Of a DNA stretch of 64,000 nucleotides, positions 20,261 to 28,989 are shown piece by piece. A program made the translations under genes and the position numbers. Within the stretch, counting starts at the first letter, position 1, and every line of letters begins with the position of its first letter. The stretch lies in NCBI RefSeq assembly GCF_009764265.1, contig NZ_RWIR01000087.1, positions 35,244 to 99,243 of the forward strand, given 5' to 3'. The notes beneath the pieces are model-generated. The model was not told the DNA's origin and ran no database searches. It saw only the letters and a program-made list of their open reading frames with translations. The stretch comes from Pseudomonas sp. PB101 (GTDB taxonomy: Bacteria > Pseudomonadota > Gammaproteobacteria > Pseudomonadales > Pseudomonadaceae).

Positions 20261-21359
20261 AGGATTTAACCGTTACGTACTTGAGGAGAAAGTCACTGCT
20301 CTGCGCCGGCCCGCGGTACACCTCGATGGCGTCTGCCGGCAGCGGTTGATCGATGTAGGTCTCCACCGAAGACACGCGGATAGCGCCCATCCCCGGATCG
20401 TTGACGAAACTCTGCAGGGCCGCCACTTCGGCGCTGCTGGCACCGCCCATGCGCCAGGATTGTTCGAGCACGCCGCTGCGCTGTTTGCCGTCGCTATCGA
20501 TGCCCTGAGCGATGTCGTAGTTGCGCCGTGACGCATAGAACCGCGGATAGGCTTCATCCGCGGCGCTGTCGAACACCTGTGCCTGCCGGATAGCCACCCG
20601 CACGTCATCGGCCAGGTCCAGCTTGAGCAGATCGTCGTAGCCGCCCTGTACCACCAACAGGTTCGAGCCGCCATACACCTCTTCGCCCTCTGCATCCTTG
20701 GTCAAGTATTGATCACCGCAGTAACTCAGCACCCTGTCGCCGATGAAACTCTGGCCGACGCTGTGGGTGATCACTTGATCCAGGTCCTGTTCCAGCACCA
20801 CGCCTTCGCTGAACAACTTTTGGGCTTCGGGCCGGGCGAGTACTTCGTCGAACCGGTCGAGGCTGTCGATCACTTCCTGACCGCGCCCGGCGCAGGCGTG
20901 AATCGGCTTGAGGCGGATCGGGCCGGTATACAGCAGATGCTCCGCCGCCGGGCGTGCATCCTTCAGCGAGAACACACTTAGACCGTCGAGCACAACGCTG
21001 CGCACCCGCTCGGAAAACAACGGTGCCCAGCCTTGCGGCGCATGGGCGTTGTGGTTGAGCAAGCCATGGCTGATGGCTTTGGTGCAGATGAAATCGTGGT
21101 CGACATAACCGCCCCACAGATCCCCCGGCCCCTTGACCCCCAGTTGTCGGGCAGCTGCGGCGCCCACCAGGGTCTGGGTCGGCAACAGGTAGAGGTCGCG
21201 CCCCTCGTGTCGTTGCGGGTCGTAACTGCCGCCGTACTTGAGCCCCAGTATCTGCGCCAGCCAGCGAGCCAGCGCACGGTTGGTCTCGACTTCGTGCAGT
21301 GGCGCTTGGGCGAACACCGAATGGGCGACCACCAGTTTCTTGCGGTTTGTCGGGGTCAT
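20250..21359 (-). CDS. DUF3182 family protein (possible ATP-grasp-like)
   Basis: A 369-residue cytoplasmic protein starting MTPTNRKKLVVAHSVFAQAP. It has no signal peptide or membrane helix. The segment PIRLKPIHACAGRGQEVIDS, followed by VVLEQDLDQV, looks like the nucleotide-binding part of ATP-grasp enzymes, but this is only a resemblance. I place it in DUF3182 from memory. The ATG at 21359 has a GGGGGA ribosome site; an ATG at 21374 is also in frame. It is coupled to the alpha/beta hydrolase gene downstream. Confidence 0.7.
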   Translation of the reverse strand: MTPTNRKKLVVAHSVFAQAPLHEVETNRALARWLAQILGLKYGGSYDPQRHEGRDLYLLPTQTLVGAAAARQLGVKGPGDLWGGYVDHDFICTKAISHGLLNHNAHAPQGWAPLFSERVRSVVLDGLSVFSLKDARPAAEHLLYTGPIRLKPIHACAGRGQEVIDSLDRFDEVLARPEAQKLFSEGVVLEQDLDQVITHSVGQSFIGDRVLSYCGDQYLTKDAEGEEVYGGSNLLVVQGGYDDLLKLDLADDVRVAIRQAQVFDSAADEAYPRFYASRRNYDIAQGIDSDGKQRSGVLEQSWRMGGASSAEVAALQSFVNDPGMGAIRVSSVETYIDQPLPADAIEVYRGPAQSSDFLLKYVTVKSYDG

Positions 21360-21551
21360 GCATCCCCCTTCCATCGACGCTTGATGAATGTAGCTGAAGG
21401 GGGTGCAGGGATCAGGCCAAGGCCCGTTGCGGGGTAAGGCGATTTAAATCAGCCGGTTACGCAAAAAGTGATGGCATGGGGCCTGTTTTATTCTGCACGA
21501 CGCGCTTCGGTATTCCGGCATTTTGCACGATGCCAGCCAGCACACCCAACC

Positions 21552-21578
21552 CTGTGGGAGCGAGCTTGCTCGCGATAG
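21552..21578. repeat. Single REP-like palindrome
   Basis: CTGTGGGAGCGAGCTTGCTC followed by GCGATAG: a solitary REP core whose inner part (GAGCGAGC/GCTCGC) is self-complementary. It lies between the DUF3182 gene and the GlxA-type regulator gene. The rest of the 21360-21620 gap shows nothing else I can support. Confidence 0.7.
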
Positions 21579-21620
21579 CGGTGGGTCAGGCACATCAATG
21601 TATGGAATTTGGTGATGGGC

Positions 21621-22613
21621 CTATCGTGCCGCGGCCCCCGGCGTCACCCCGAACCGAGTCCGATAATCACTCGGCGCCAGCCCGGTGATTTTCTTGAACG
21701 TCGCACGAAACGCCCCCGGGTCCTGATAACCCACGGTCCAGGCAATATGATCGATGGTGCCGTTGGTGAATTCGAGCATTTCCCGGGCCTTGCCGACTCG
21801 CAGATGCTGGCAGTACTCGGTGGGTTTGAGCCCGGTGGCCGTACGGAATCGGCGCAGGAGGGTGCGCTCTTCCAGGCCTGCCTTTTCGGCCATCGCCGCC
21901 AGCGAGACGTCGGTCGCCCCGGTGCTTTGCAGCCAGTGCTGCACCTTGAGGATCGCCGCATCGCCATGACTGAGAATCGGCGCAAAATTGCTTCCGCACT
22001 CACTGGCGCTGTCGCTGTGCTCAACCACCAGAAACCGCGCGGTGCTGGTGGCGATGCTTGGCCCCAGCAGCCTGTTGACCAGGCGCAACCCCAGCTCGGA
22101 CCAGGCCATCAGTCCGGCGGTGGTGATCAGATCTCCGTCATCGACAATCGGCGTATCGGCCTTGAGCCGGATCGCCGGATAACGCTCGGCGAAGGCTTTG
22201 GCCGAGGTCCAGTGAGTGGTGGCGCTGCGACCGTCGAGCAGACCGCTTTCAGCCAGCAGGATAGAGCCCACGCACACCCCGCCCAGCGTTGCGCCGCGGG
22301 CATGTTGCTCACGCAACCAGCGGATCAATCCCTGTGGCGCCTGGCCCTCGGAAAATCCGCCGATCGACGGTGGAATCAATACCGCCACCAGGGCGCGCTC
22401 CGTGCCGGGATGGCTGTCGAACACCCGAACCGGCATCTGATCGCCCTCGACCTGCCAATGGCTGACCCGCAGCAGCGGCAACCGGGCGCTCTGATGCTCG
22501 GCAGCGATCCGGTTGGCCACCCCGAACAAGTCCGTCAAGCCATGCACCGCCGCCATCTGTGCGCCGGGATAGATCAGCACACCGAGCTCGGCGATTGCCC
22601 TTTCTGCGTCCAT
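21621..22613 (-). CDS. GlxA-family transcriptional regulator (DJ-1/PfpI domain + AraC HTH)
   Basis: A 330-residue regulator. The N-terminal half (about residues 5-190) is a class I glutamine-amidotransferase-like DJ-1/PfpI domain, with GGVCVGSILLAESGLLDGR at the nucleophile elbow. The C-terminal 100 residues form an AraC helix-turn-helix pair ending in IAWTVGYQDPGAFRATFKKI. Such proteins usually regulate nearby catabolic genes. It is divergent from the cysteine hydrolase gene, its probable target. The ATG at 22613 starts MDAERAIAELG; the frame is open further upstream. A GAGGGGG tract lies 12-14 bp upstream. Confidence 0.9.
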   Translation of the reverse strand: MDAERAIAELGVLIYPGAQMAAVHGLTDLFGVANRIAAEHQSARLPLLRVSHWQVEGDQMPVRVFDSHPGTERALVAVLIPPSIGGFSEGQAPQGLIRWLREQHARGATLGGVCVGSILLAESGLLDGRSATTHWTSAKAFAERYPAIRLKADTPIVDDGDLITTAGLMAWSELGLRLVNRLLGPSIATSTARFLVVEHSDSASECGSNFAPILSHGDAAILKVQHWLQSTGATDVSLAAMAEKAGLEERTLLRRFRTATGLKPTEYCQHLRVGKAREMLEFTNGTIDHIAWTVGYQDPGAFRATFKKITGLAPSDYRTRFGVTPGAAAR

Positions 22614-22714
22614 TGTCAGTTTTCCCCCTCTTAATGTCGGTGCGGCCAATCCCCGGACCGCCCGCCAGAGCCAATACTTCATTCCACACCAACACACACT
22701 TCGAGGAAACAGTC

Positions 22715-23263
22715 ATGGCCAAGCAAGCGCTCATCGTAGTCGATATCCAGAACGACTACTTCCCCCAAGGCAAGTGGCCGCTGGTCGGTGCCGATGTCGC
22801 CGCAGACAACGCCGTTCGCTTGATCGAGGCCTTCCGCAAGGCCGGTGATTCGGTGGTGCACATCCGCCACGAATTCACTTCCGAAGAAGCGCCGTTTTTC
22901 ACCCCGAACTCCGAAGGCGCCAAGCTGCACCCGAAAGTGCTCAACCGCGCCGACGAACCGGTAGTACTCAAGCACTTCGTCAACTCGTTCCGCGAAACCG
23001 CGTTGAAGTCGATCCTCGACGAGCAAGGCATCAAGGAGCTGGTGGTCGTGGGCAGCATGAGCCACATGTGCGTCGACGGCATCACCCGTGCGGCGGCGGA
23101 CTTTGGCTACAAGGTGACCGTGATCCATGACGCCTGCGCCACTCGTGACCTGGAATTCAATGGCGTGACGGTGCCGGCGGCGCACGTCCATGCGGCGTTC
23201 ATGGCGGCCCTGGCGTTTGCTTATGCCAGCGTGGTGTCGGCCAACGATTTCCTCGCGGCCTGA
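22715..23263 (+). CDS. Isochorismatase-family cysteine hydrolase
   Basis: A 182-residue enzyme with the catalytic triad of the cysteine-hydrolase/isochorismatase fold: Asp in VVDIQNDYF, Lys in VLKHFVNSF and the nucleophilic Cys in SMSHMCVDGITRAA. Nicotinamidase and amide hydrolases share this fold, and the substrate is not readable. A GAGGAAAC ribosome site precedes the ATG at 22715. The adjacent divergent GlxA-type regulator is its likely controller. A bidirectional terminator follows. Confidence 0.9.
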   Translation: MAKQALIVVDIQNDYFPQGKWPLVGADVAADNAVRLIEAFRKAGDSVVHIRHEFTSEEAPFFTPNSEGAKLHPKVLNRADEPVVLKHFVNSFRETALKSILDEQGIKELVVVGSMSHMCVDGITRAAADFGYKVTVIHDACATRDLEFNGVTVPAAHVHAAFMAALAFAYASVVSANDFLAA

Positions 23264-23291
23264 ATCTGCGACTAAATATCACCGCTCATAA

Positions 23292-23330
23292 AAAACCCGC
23301 ACTTCAGATCGAAGTGCGGGTTTTGTTTTT
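23292..23330. terminator. Bidirectional intrinsic terminator
   Basis: The stem AAAACCCGCACTTC with complement GAAGTGCGGGTTTT around AGATC is followed by TTTG and a T tract. It serves the cysteine hydrolase from the left and ssb from the right. Confidence 0.9.
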
Positions 23331-23360
23331 CAGCTTGCCGTTTGCAGGCTTTCAGCAGCT

Positions 23361-23879
23361 TTAAAACGGAATATCGTCATCAAAGCTGTCGAAATCCGGA
23401 GCTGGCTGAGGAGCCGCCTGCTGTGGAGCCGGGCGCGACTGCTGCGGCGCCGACTGCTGTGGACGCGGAGCCTGCTGGCGCGGAGCGGATTGCTGGTAGT
23501 TGTTACCGCCGCCCTGGCCCTGCTGGTCGCCCTGTGGACGGCCGCCGAGCAATTGCATGGTGCCTTGCATGTCGACCACGATTTCGGTGGTGTAACGCTT
23601 GATACCGTCTTTTTCCCACTCGCGGGTCTGCAGCTTGCCTTCGATGTACACCTGCGAACCTTTACGCAGGTATTCGCCGGCGATTTCCGCAACCTTGCCG
23701 AACATCGACACACGGTGCCATTCGGTCTTTTCGACTTTCTGACCGGTTTGCTTGTCGGTCCACTGTTCGCTGGTTGCCAGACTCAGGTTGGTCACGGCGT
23801 TGCCGTTCGGCAGATAACGAACTTCAGGATCCTGGCCGCAAGTGCCGACCAATATGACTTTGTTAACCCCACGGGCCAT
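23361..23879 (-). CDS. ssb: Single-stranded DNA-binding protein
   Basis: A 172-residue SSB. The N-terminal OB fold (residues 1-112) begins MARGVNKVILVGTCGQDPEV. The central linker is rich in Gln, Pro and Gly, and the acidic tail ends DDDIPF, the tip that recruits repair and replication partners. It is downstream of an MFS gene with a 9-bp gap. uvrA lies beyond that MFS gene in the opposite direction, the usual uvrA/ssb neighbourhood in Pseudomonas. Confidence 0.97.
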   Translation of the reverse strand: MARGVNKVILVGTCGQDPEVRYLPNGNAVTNLSLATSEQWTDKQTGQKVEKTEWHRVSMFGKVAEIAGEYLRKGSQVYIEGKLQTREWEKDGIKRYTTEIVVDMQGTMQLLGGRPQGDQQGQGGGNNYQQSAPRQQAPRPQQSAPQQSRPAPQQAAPQPAPDFDSFDDDIPF

Positions 23880-23888
23880 TGCGTTCTC

Positions 23889-25286
23889 CTAGGCTTCGCA
23901 CGCTGTCGCGGCCGGGTTGTTCACCAGACGCTCGAGAGTGGTGCGATCCAATAATTCTGTGTCCAGTTTGATGTAAATGGCGGCTTCATCGGCAACGACA
24001 ATTGCATCTGTTACCCCTACGACGGCCTTGAGGCGCTCGATCAGGCCAGCTTCACGAATCGCTTCGGGCGACAACGGCAAGCGCAGGCTCGTTACATAGG
24101 GAGGTTCGCGCATGGTAACAGCAAAGACCAACCAAAGTGCAGCCAGACCGGCGCATCCGAGGAACACAACCGACAGACCGCCATGCTGGAACAGCCAGCC
24201 ACCGAGGATTCCCCCCAGTGCCGAGCCGAGGAACTGGCTGGTGGAATAAACCCCCATCGCCGTGCCCTTCCCGCCTGCCGGTGAAACCTTGCTGATCAGC
24301 GACGGCAGTGAAGCCTCCAGCAGATTGAACGCGGTGAAAAACACCACCGTACCGATCACCAGAGCCCGCAAGCTGTCGCCGAACTGCCAGAAGAATAGCT
24401 CAGTGAGCAGCAGCGTCACGACGGCGCCGAGCAAAACTCGTTTCATTTTGCGTTTCTTTTCGCCGTAGATAATGAACGGGATCATGGCGAAGAAAGAAAT
24501 CAGCAGCGCGGTCAGGTACACCCACCAGTGCTGCTCTTTGGGCAGCCCGGCCTTCTCGACCAGCGCCAGTGGCAAGGCGACGAAGCTGGACATCAACATC
24601 GCGTGCAACACAAAAATGCCCAGGTCCAGGCGCAACAGGTCCGGATGCTTGAGCGTCGGGATCAGCGCCTGGCGCGCAACGCCGGATTCGCGATGCTGCA
24701 ACGGGCCGGTGGAGCGCGGCACCATGAACATCACGATCACGATGCCGAACAGCGCCATGCCACCGGTGGCCAGAAACAGCCCGGACAGCCCGAAGGCACG
24801 GGTCAGCAGCGGTCCAACCACCATGGCCACCGCAAACGACAGGCCGATGGTCATGCCGATCATGGCCATGGCCTTGGTCCGGTGCTGCTCGCGGGTCAGG
24901 TCGGACAGCAAGGCCATGACCGCCGCGGAAATCGCCCCGGCACCCTGCAGGATTCGTCCGGCGATCACGCCCCAGATCGAATCGGCCTGCGACGCCAGCA
25001 CACTGCCCAGGGCGAAGACGATCAGCCCCAGGTAAATCACCGGACGGCGGCCGATGCGGTCGGAAATGATCCCGAACGGAATCTGGAAAACCGCCTGGGT
25101 CAGGCCATAAGCGCCAATCGCCAGGCCGATCAGGGCCGGCGTGGCTCCGGCCAGATCCATCCCATAGGTCGCCAGTACCGGCAACACCATGAACATGCCA
25201 AGCATACGGAAGGCGAACACCAGGGCCAGACCGCTTGCTGCGCGGGTCTCGCTGCCACTCATGCGCTCGCTGTGGGGATCGTGCAT
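23889..25286 (-). CDS. MFS transporter with C-terminal YAM-like domain (YajR-like)
   Basis: A 465-residue transporter. Twelve helices are inferred, with the motif A-type loop FGIISDRIGRRP between helices 2 and 3. After the last helix a soluble tail of about 80 residues (from TSLRLPLSPEAI onward, with VVGVTDAIVVADEAAIYIKL) resembles the ferredoxin-like YAM domain of E. coli YajR. YajR is a proton-coupled transporter of uncertain substrate. A downstream ATG (25262) is a possible shorter start. It lies in the same transcript as ssb, and its upstream region is shared with the divergent uvrA. Confidence 0.88.
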   Translation of the reverse strand: MHDPHSERMSGSETRAASGLALVFAFRMLGMFMVLPVLATYGMDLAGATPALIGLAIGAYGLTQAVFQIPFGIISDRIGRRPVIYLGLIVFALGSVLASQADSIWGVIAGRILQGAGAISAAVMALLSDLTREQHRTKAMAMIGMTIGLSFAVAMVVGPLLTRAFGLSGLFLATGGMALFGIVIVMFMVPRSTGPLQHRESGVARQALIPTLKHPDLLRLDLGIFVLHAMLMSSFVALPLALVEKAGLPKEQHWWVYLTALLISFFAMIPFIIYGEKKRKMKRVLLGAVVTLLLTELFFWQFGDSLRALVIGTVVFFTAFNLLEASLPSLISKVSPAGGKGTAMGVYSTSQFLGSALGGILGGWLFQHGGLSVVFLGCAGLAALWLVFAVTMREPPYVTSLRLPLSPEAIREAGLIERLKAVVGVTDAIVVADEAAIYIKLDTELLDRTTLERLVNNPAATACEA

Positions 25287-25477
25287 GGAAAAACCTCATG
25301 TGAACCGGCGGCGATTCTACCAGTCCCATCGATTGGCGGGGTATATCGCGACGCTTTGACGCGCATTGCTGACACACTCTTCATGCAAGACAGTAACTCA
25401 CTCGTTTGATAGTGTGCATCCATCCAGTATTTGGCCGTATACTCCTACGTTTTCGACGCCCGCCGAGCGAGGCCACC

Positions 25478-28312
25478 TTGGACAAGATCCTGATTCGTGG
25501 GGCTCGAACCCACAACCTGAAGAACATCGACCTGACCCTGCCACGGGACAAGCTGATCGTCATCACCGGCCTGTCCGGATCCGGCAAGTCATCCCTGGCA
25601 TTCGACACCCTGTACGCCGAAGGCCAGCGCCGCTACGTCGAATCGCTGTCGGCCTACGCCCGGCAGTTCCTGTCGATGATGGAAAAGCCTGACGTCGACA
25701 CCATTGAAGGCCTGTCGCCGGCAATTTCCATCGAACAGAAGTCAACCTCGCACAACCCGCGTTCGACGGTCGGCACCATCACCGAAATCTACGACTACCT
25801 GCGTCTGCTTTATGCACGCGTGGGTATTCCGCGTTGCCCGGATCACGACATTCCGCTGGAAGCGCAGACCGTCAGCCAGATGGTCGACCTGGTCCTCGCC
25901 GAACCGGAAGGCAGCAAGCTGATGCTGCTGGCGCCGGTCATCCGCGAGCGCAAAGGCGAGCACCTGTCGGTTTTCGAAGAGCTGCGCGCGCAAGGCTTCG
26001 TGCGTGCCCGGATCAACGGCAAGCTCTATGAGCTGGACGAAGCGCCGAAGCTCGACAAGCAGAAAAAGCACACCATCGATGTCGTGGTCGACCGCTTCAA
26101 GGTGCGCGCCGACCTGCAACAACGCCTGGCCGAATCCTTCGAGACTGCGCTGAAGCTGGCGGACGGCATCGCCCTGGTGGCGCCGATGGACGACGAAACT
26201 GGCGAAGAGATGATCTTCTCCGCACGCTTCGCCTGCCCGATCTGCGGCCACGCCATCAGCGAGCTGGAACCCAAGCTGTTCTCCTTCAACAACCCGGCCG
26301 GCGCTTGCCCGACCTGCGATGGCCTGGGGGTGAAGCAGTTCTTCGATATCAAGCGTCTGGTCAACGGCGAACTGACCCTGGCCGAAGGAGCGATTCGCGG
26401 ATGGGACCGGCGCAACGTCTATTACTTCCAGATGCTCGGGTCGCTGGCCGCCCACTATAAATTCAGTCTGGAAGTGCCATTCAACGAATTGGCCGCTGAT
26501 CAGCAGAAAAACATCCTGCACGGCAGCGGCACGCAAAACGTCGATTTCAAGTACCTGAACGACCGTGGCGACATCGTCAAACGCTCGCACCCGTTCGAAG
26601 GCATCGTGCCGAACCTGGAACGCCGTTACCGCGAAACCGAATCGGCATCGGTGCGCGAAGAACTGGCCAAGTTCCTCAGCACCCAGTCGTGCCCGGACTG
26701 CCGTGGCACCCGTCTGCGTCGCGAAGCGCGGCACGTTTGGGTTGGCGAGAAAACCCTGCCGGCGGTGACCAACCTGCCGATCGGCGATGCATCCGAGTAC
26801 TTTGGCGGGCTCAAGCTCACCGGCCGGCGTGGCGAAATCGCCGACAAGATCCTCAAGGAAATCCGCGAGCGTTTGCAGTTCCTGGTCAACGTCGGCCTCG
26901 ACTATCTGTCGCTGGATCGCAGCGCCGACACCTTGTCCGGTGGCGAGGCCCAGCGCATTCGTCTGGCCAGCCAGATTGGCGCCGGCCTGGTGGGCGTCCT
27001 GTACATCCTCGACGAACCCTCCATCGGCCTGCATCAGCGCGATAACGACCGGCTGCTGGGCACCCTCAAGCACCTGCGCGATATCGGCAACACGGTCATC
27101 GTGGTCGAGCACGACGAAGATGCCATTCGTCTGGCCGACTACGTGGTGGACATCGGCCCGGGCGCCGGCGTGCACGGCGGGCATATCGTCGCCGAAGGCA
27201 CACCGGCAGAAGTCATGGCCCATCCGGATTCGCTGACGGGCAAATACCTGTCGGGCCGGGTGAAGATCGAAGTCCCGGCCAAACGCACACCGCGCAACAA
27301 GAAGCTGACGCTGGCGCTCAAGGGCGCGCGTGGCAACAACCTGCGCAATGTCGACCTGGAGATTCCGATCGGTTTGCTGACCTGCGTGACCGGCGTGTCC
27401 GGCTCCGGCAAGTCGACGCTGATCAACAACACGCTGTTCCCGTTGAGCGCCACTGCACTCAACGGCGCCACAACGCTTGAAGCGGCCGCACACGACAGCA
27501 TCAAGGGCCTGGAGCACCTGGACAAGGTGGTCGACATCGACCAGAGCCCTATCGGCCGGACTCCGCGTTCCAACCCGGCGACCTACACCGGGTTGTTTAC
27601 GCCAATCCGCGAATTGTTCGCCGGCGTGCCGGAATCACGCTCCCGTGGCTACGGGCCGGGGCGCTTCTCCTTCAACGTCAAGGGCGGCCGTTGCGAAGCC
27701 TGCCAGGGCGATGGCCTGATCAAGGTGGAAATGCACTTCCTGCCGGACATCTACGTGCCGTGCGACGTGTGCAAGAGCAAGCGCTACAACCGCGAAACCC
27801 TGGAGATCAAGTACAAGGGCAAGAGCATCCACGAAACCCTCGAGATGACCATCGAGGAAGCACGGGTGTTCTTCGATGCCGTACCGGCCCTGGCGCGCAA
27901 GCTGCAAACCTTGATGGATGTAGGCCTGTCGTACATCAAGCTGGGGCAATCGGCGACCACGCTCTCCGGCGGTGAAGCCCAGCGGGTGAAACTGTCACGC
28001 GAACTGTCCAAGCGTGATACCGGCAAGACCCTGTACATCCTCGATGAACCGACCACCGGCCTGCACTTCGCGGATATCCAGCAACTGCTGGACGTGTTGC
28101 ATCGCCTGCGCGACCACGGCAACACCGTGGTGGTGATCGAGCACAACTTGGACGTGATCAAGACCGCTGACTGGCTTGTGGACCTCGGTCCGGAAGGGGG
28201 TTCCAAGGGCGGGCAGATCATTGCCGTCGGCACGCCGGAGGAAGTAGCCGAGATGAAGCAGTCTCATACCGGTTACTACCTCAAACCTTTGCTGGAGCGC
28301 GATCGGGCTTAA
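25478..28312 (+). CDS. uvrA: Excinuclease ABC subunit A (TTG start)
   Basis: A 944-residue UvrA (E. coli has 940). Two ABC modules have Walker A motifs GLSGSGKSS (near residue 31) and GVSGSGKST (near 644). Zinc finger sets CPICGH..CPTC and CEACQG..CDVC are present, with signatures LSGGEAQR in both modules. It recognises bulky DNA lesions for nucleotide excision repair. The start is TTG at 25478: the upstream open frame to 25406 is not UvrA-like, and LDKILIRGARTHNLKNI aligns with the E. coli N-terminus. GAGG lies 6 bp upstream. No clear LexA box was found. Confidence 0.97.
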   Translation: MDKILIRGARTHNLKNIDLTLPRDKLIVITGLSGSGKSSLAFDTLYAEGQRRYVESLSAYARQFLSMMEKPDVDTIEGLSPAISIEQKSTSHNPRSTVGTITEIYDYLRLLYARVGIPRCPDHDIPLEAQTVSQMVDLVLAEPEGSKLMLLAPVIRERKGEHLSVFEELRAQGFVRARINGKLYELDEAPKLDKQKKHTIDVVVDRFKVRADLQQRLAESFETALKLADGIALVAPMDDETGEEMIFSARFACPICGHAISELEPKLFSFNNPAGACPTCDGLGVKQFFDIKRLVNGELTLAEGAIRGWDRRNVYYFQMLGSLAAHYKFSLEVPFNELAADQQKNILHGSGTQNVDFKYLNDRGDIVKRSHPFEGIVPNLERRYRETESASVREELAKFLSTQSCPDCRGTRLRREARHVWVGEKTLPAVTNLPIGDASEYFGGLKLTGRRGEIADKILKEIRERLQFLVNVGLDYLSLDRSADTLSGGEAQRIRLASQIGAGLVGVLYILDEPSIGLHQRDNDRLLGTLKHLRDIGNTVIVVEHDEDAIRLADYVVDIGPGAGVHGGHIVAEGTPAEVMAHPDSLTGKYLSGRVKIEVPAKRTPRNKKLTLALKGARGNNLRNVDLEIPIGLLTCVTGVSGSGKSTLINNTLFPLSATALNGATTLEAAAHDSIKGLEHLDKVVDIDQSPIGRTPRSNPATYTGLFTPIRELFAGVPESRSRGYGPGRFSFNVKGGRCEACQGDGLIKVEMHFLPDIYVPCDVCKSKRYNRETLEIKYKGKSIHETLEMTIEEARVFFDAVPALARKLQTLMDVGLSYIKLGQSATTLSGGEAQRVKLSRELSKRDTGKTLYILDEPTTGLHFADIQQLLDVLHRLRDHGNTVVVIEHNLDVIKTADWLVDLGPEGGSKGGQIIAVGTPEEVAEMKQSHTGYYLKPLLERDRA

Positions 28313-28324
28313 CCGGGCGCCATG

Positions 28325-28365
28325 AAAAAGCCCCTGTCACTTCATCAGTGACAGGGGCTTTTTTG
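28325..28365. terminator. Bidirectional intrinsic terminator
   Basis: The stem AAAAAGCCCCTGTCAC with complement GTGACAGGGGCTTTTTT and loop TTCATCA, with A and T tracts on both sides. It ends uvrA and the ferritin gene, which converge here. Confidence 0.92.
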
Positions 28366-28376
28366 TATCCGCGATA

Positions 28377-28841
28377 TCAGGCGTGGGATTGCAGGTAGTT
28401 CTCTAGCCCGATCAACTTGATCAGACCCAACTGCTTCTCGAGCCAGTAGGTGTGATCTTCTTCAGTGTCATGCAACTGAACCCGCAGCATCTCGCGGCTG
28501 ACATAGTCCTTGTGCTGCTCGCAGAGCTTGATGCCCTTGCACAGCGCAGCACGAACCTTGTACTCCAGGCGCAGATCCGCTTCGAGCATCTCGGTCACCG
28601 TAGTGCCGACATCGAGATCGTCCGGACGCATGCGCGGCGTGCCTTCTAGCATCAGGATACGGCGCATCAGCGCATCGGCGTGCCCTGCTTCTTCTTCCAT
28701 CTCGTGGTTGATACGTTCGTAGAGCTTGGTGAAACCCCAGTCCTCATACATCCGCGAGTGGACGAAATATTGATCACGCGCGGCCAGTTCGCCGGTCAGC
28801 AACGTGTTGAGGTAATCGATTACGTCTGGGTGGCCTTGCAT
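28377..28841 (-). CDS. ftnA: Bacterial ferritin FtnA (formerly BfrA type)
   Basis: A 154-residue four-helix ferritin starting MQGHPDVIDYLNTLLTGELA. Diiron ligands fit Glu18, Glu51, His54, Glu94, Glu127 and His130. At position 52, where bacterioferritins have the heme-ligating Met, this protein has Ala. It therefore matches the P. aeruginosa protein first called BfrA and later shown to be a non-heme ferritin (FtnA). It stores iron as a 24-mer. It lies between katA and uvrA, as in P. aeruginosa. Many annotations call it bacterioferritin. Confidence 0.9.
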   Translation of the reverse strand: MQGHPDVIDYLNTLLTGELAARDQYFVHSRMYEDWGFTKLYERINHEMEEEAGHADALMRRILMLEGTPRMRPDDLDVGTTVTEMLEADLRLEYKVRAALCKGIKLCEQHKDYVSREMLRVQLHDTEEDHTYWLEKQLGLIKLIGLENYLQSHA

Positions 28842-28954
28842 CGCCCTACATCTCCCTGCTTGAAAGTTATAGTTTGAACCAACCCGGCCATAACGTCACT
28901 CGCAAGACGCAATAAAAGCGAAGATATTCTGAGAAAACCAGCCGAAATAACGCA

Positions 28955-28980
28955 AAAACCGCCCAAACAAGGGCGGTTCT
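28955..28980 (-). terminator. Intrinsic terminator of katA
   Basis: On the minus strand the hairpin AACCGCCC-TTGTTT-GGGCGGTT is followed by TTTGCG. It lies 10 bp past the catalase stop and before the ferritin gene. Confidence 0.8.
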
Positions 28981-28989
28981 GCTTCTCAT

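Noticed and set aside
25380..25477. Possible LexA (SOS) box before uvrA
   Set aside because: No CTGT-N8-ACAG-like palindrome is present. Only a TATACT that might be a -10 element was seen, without a matching -35.
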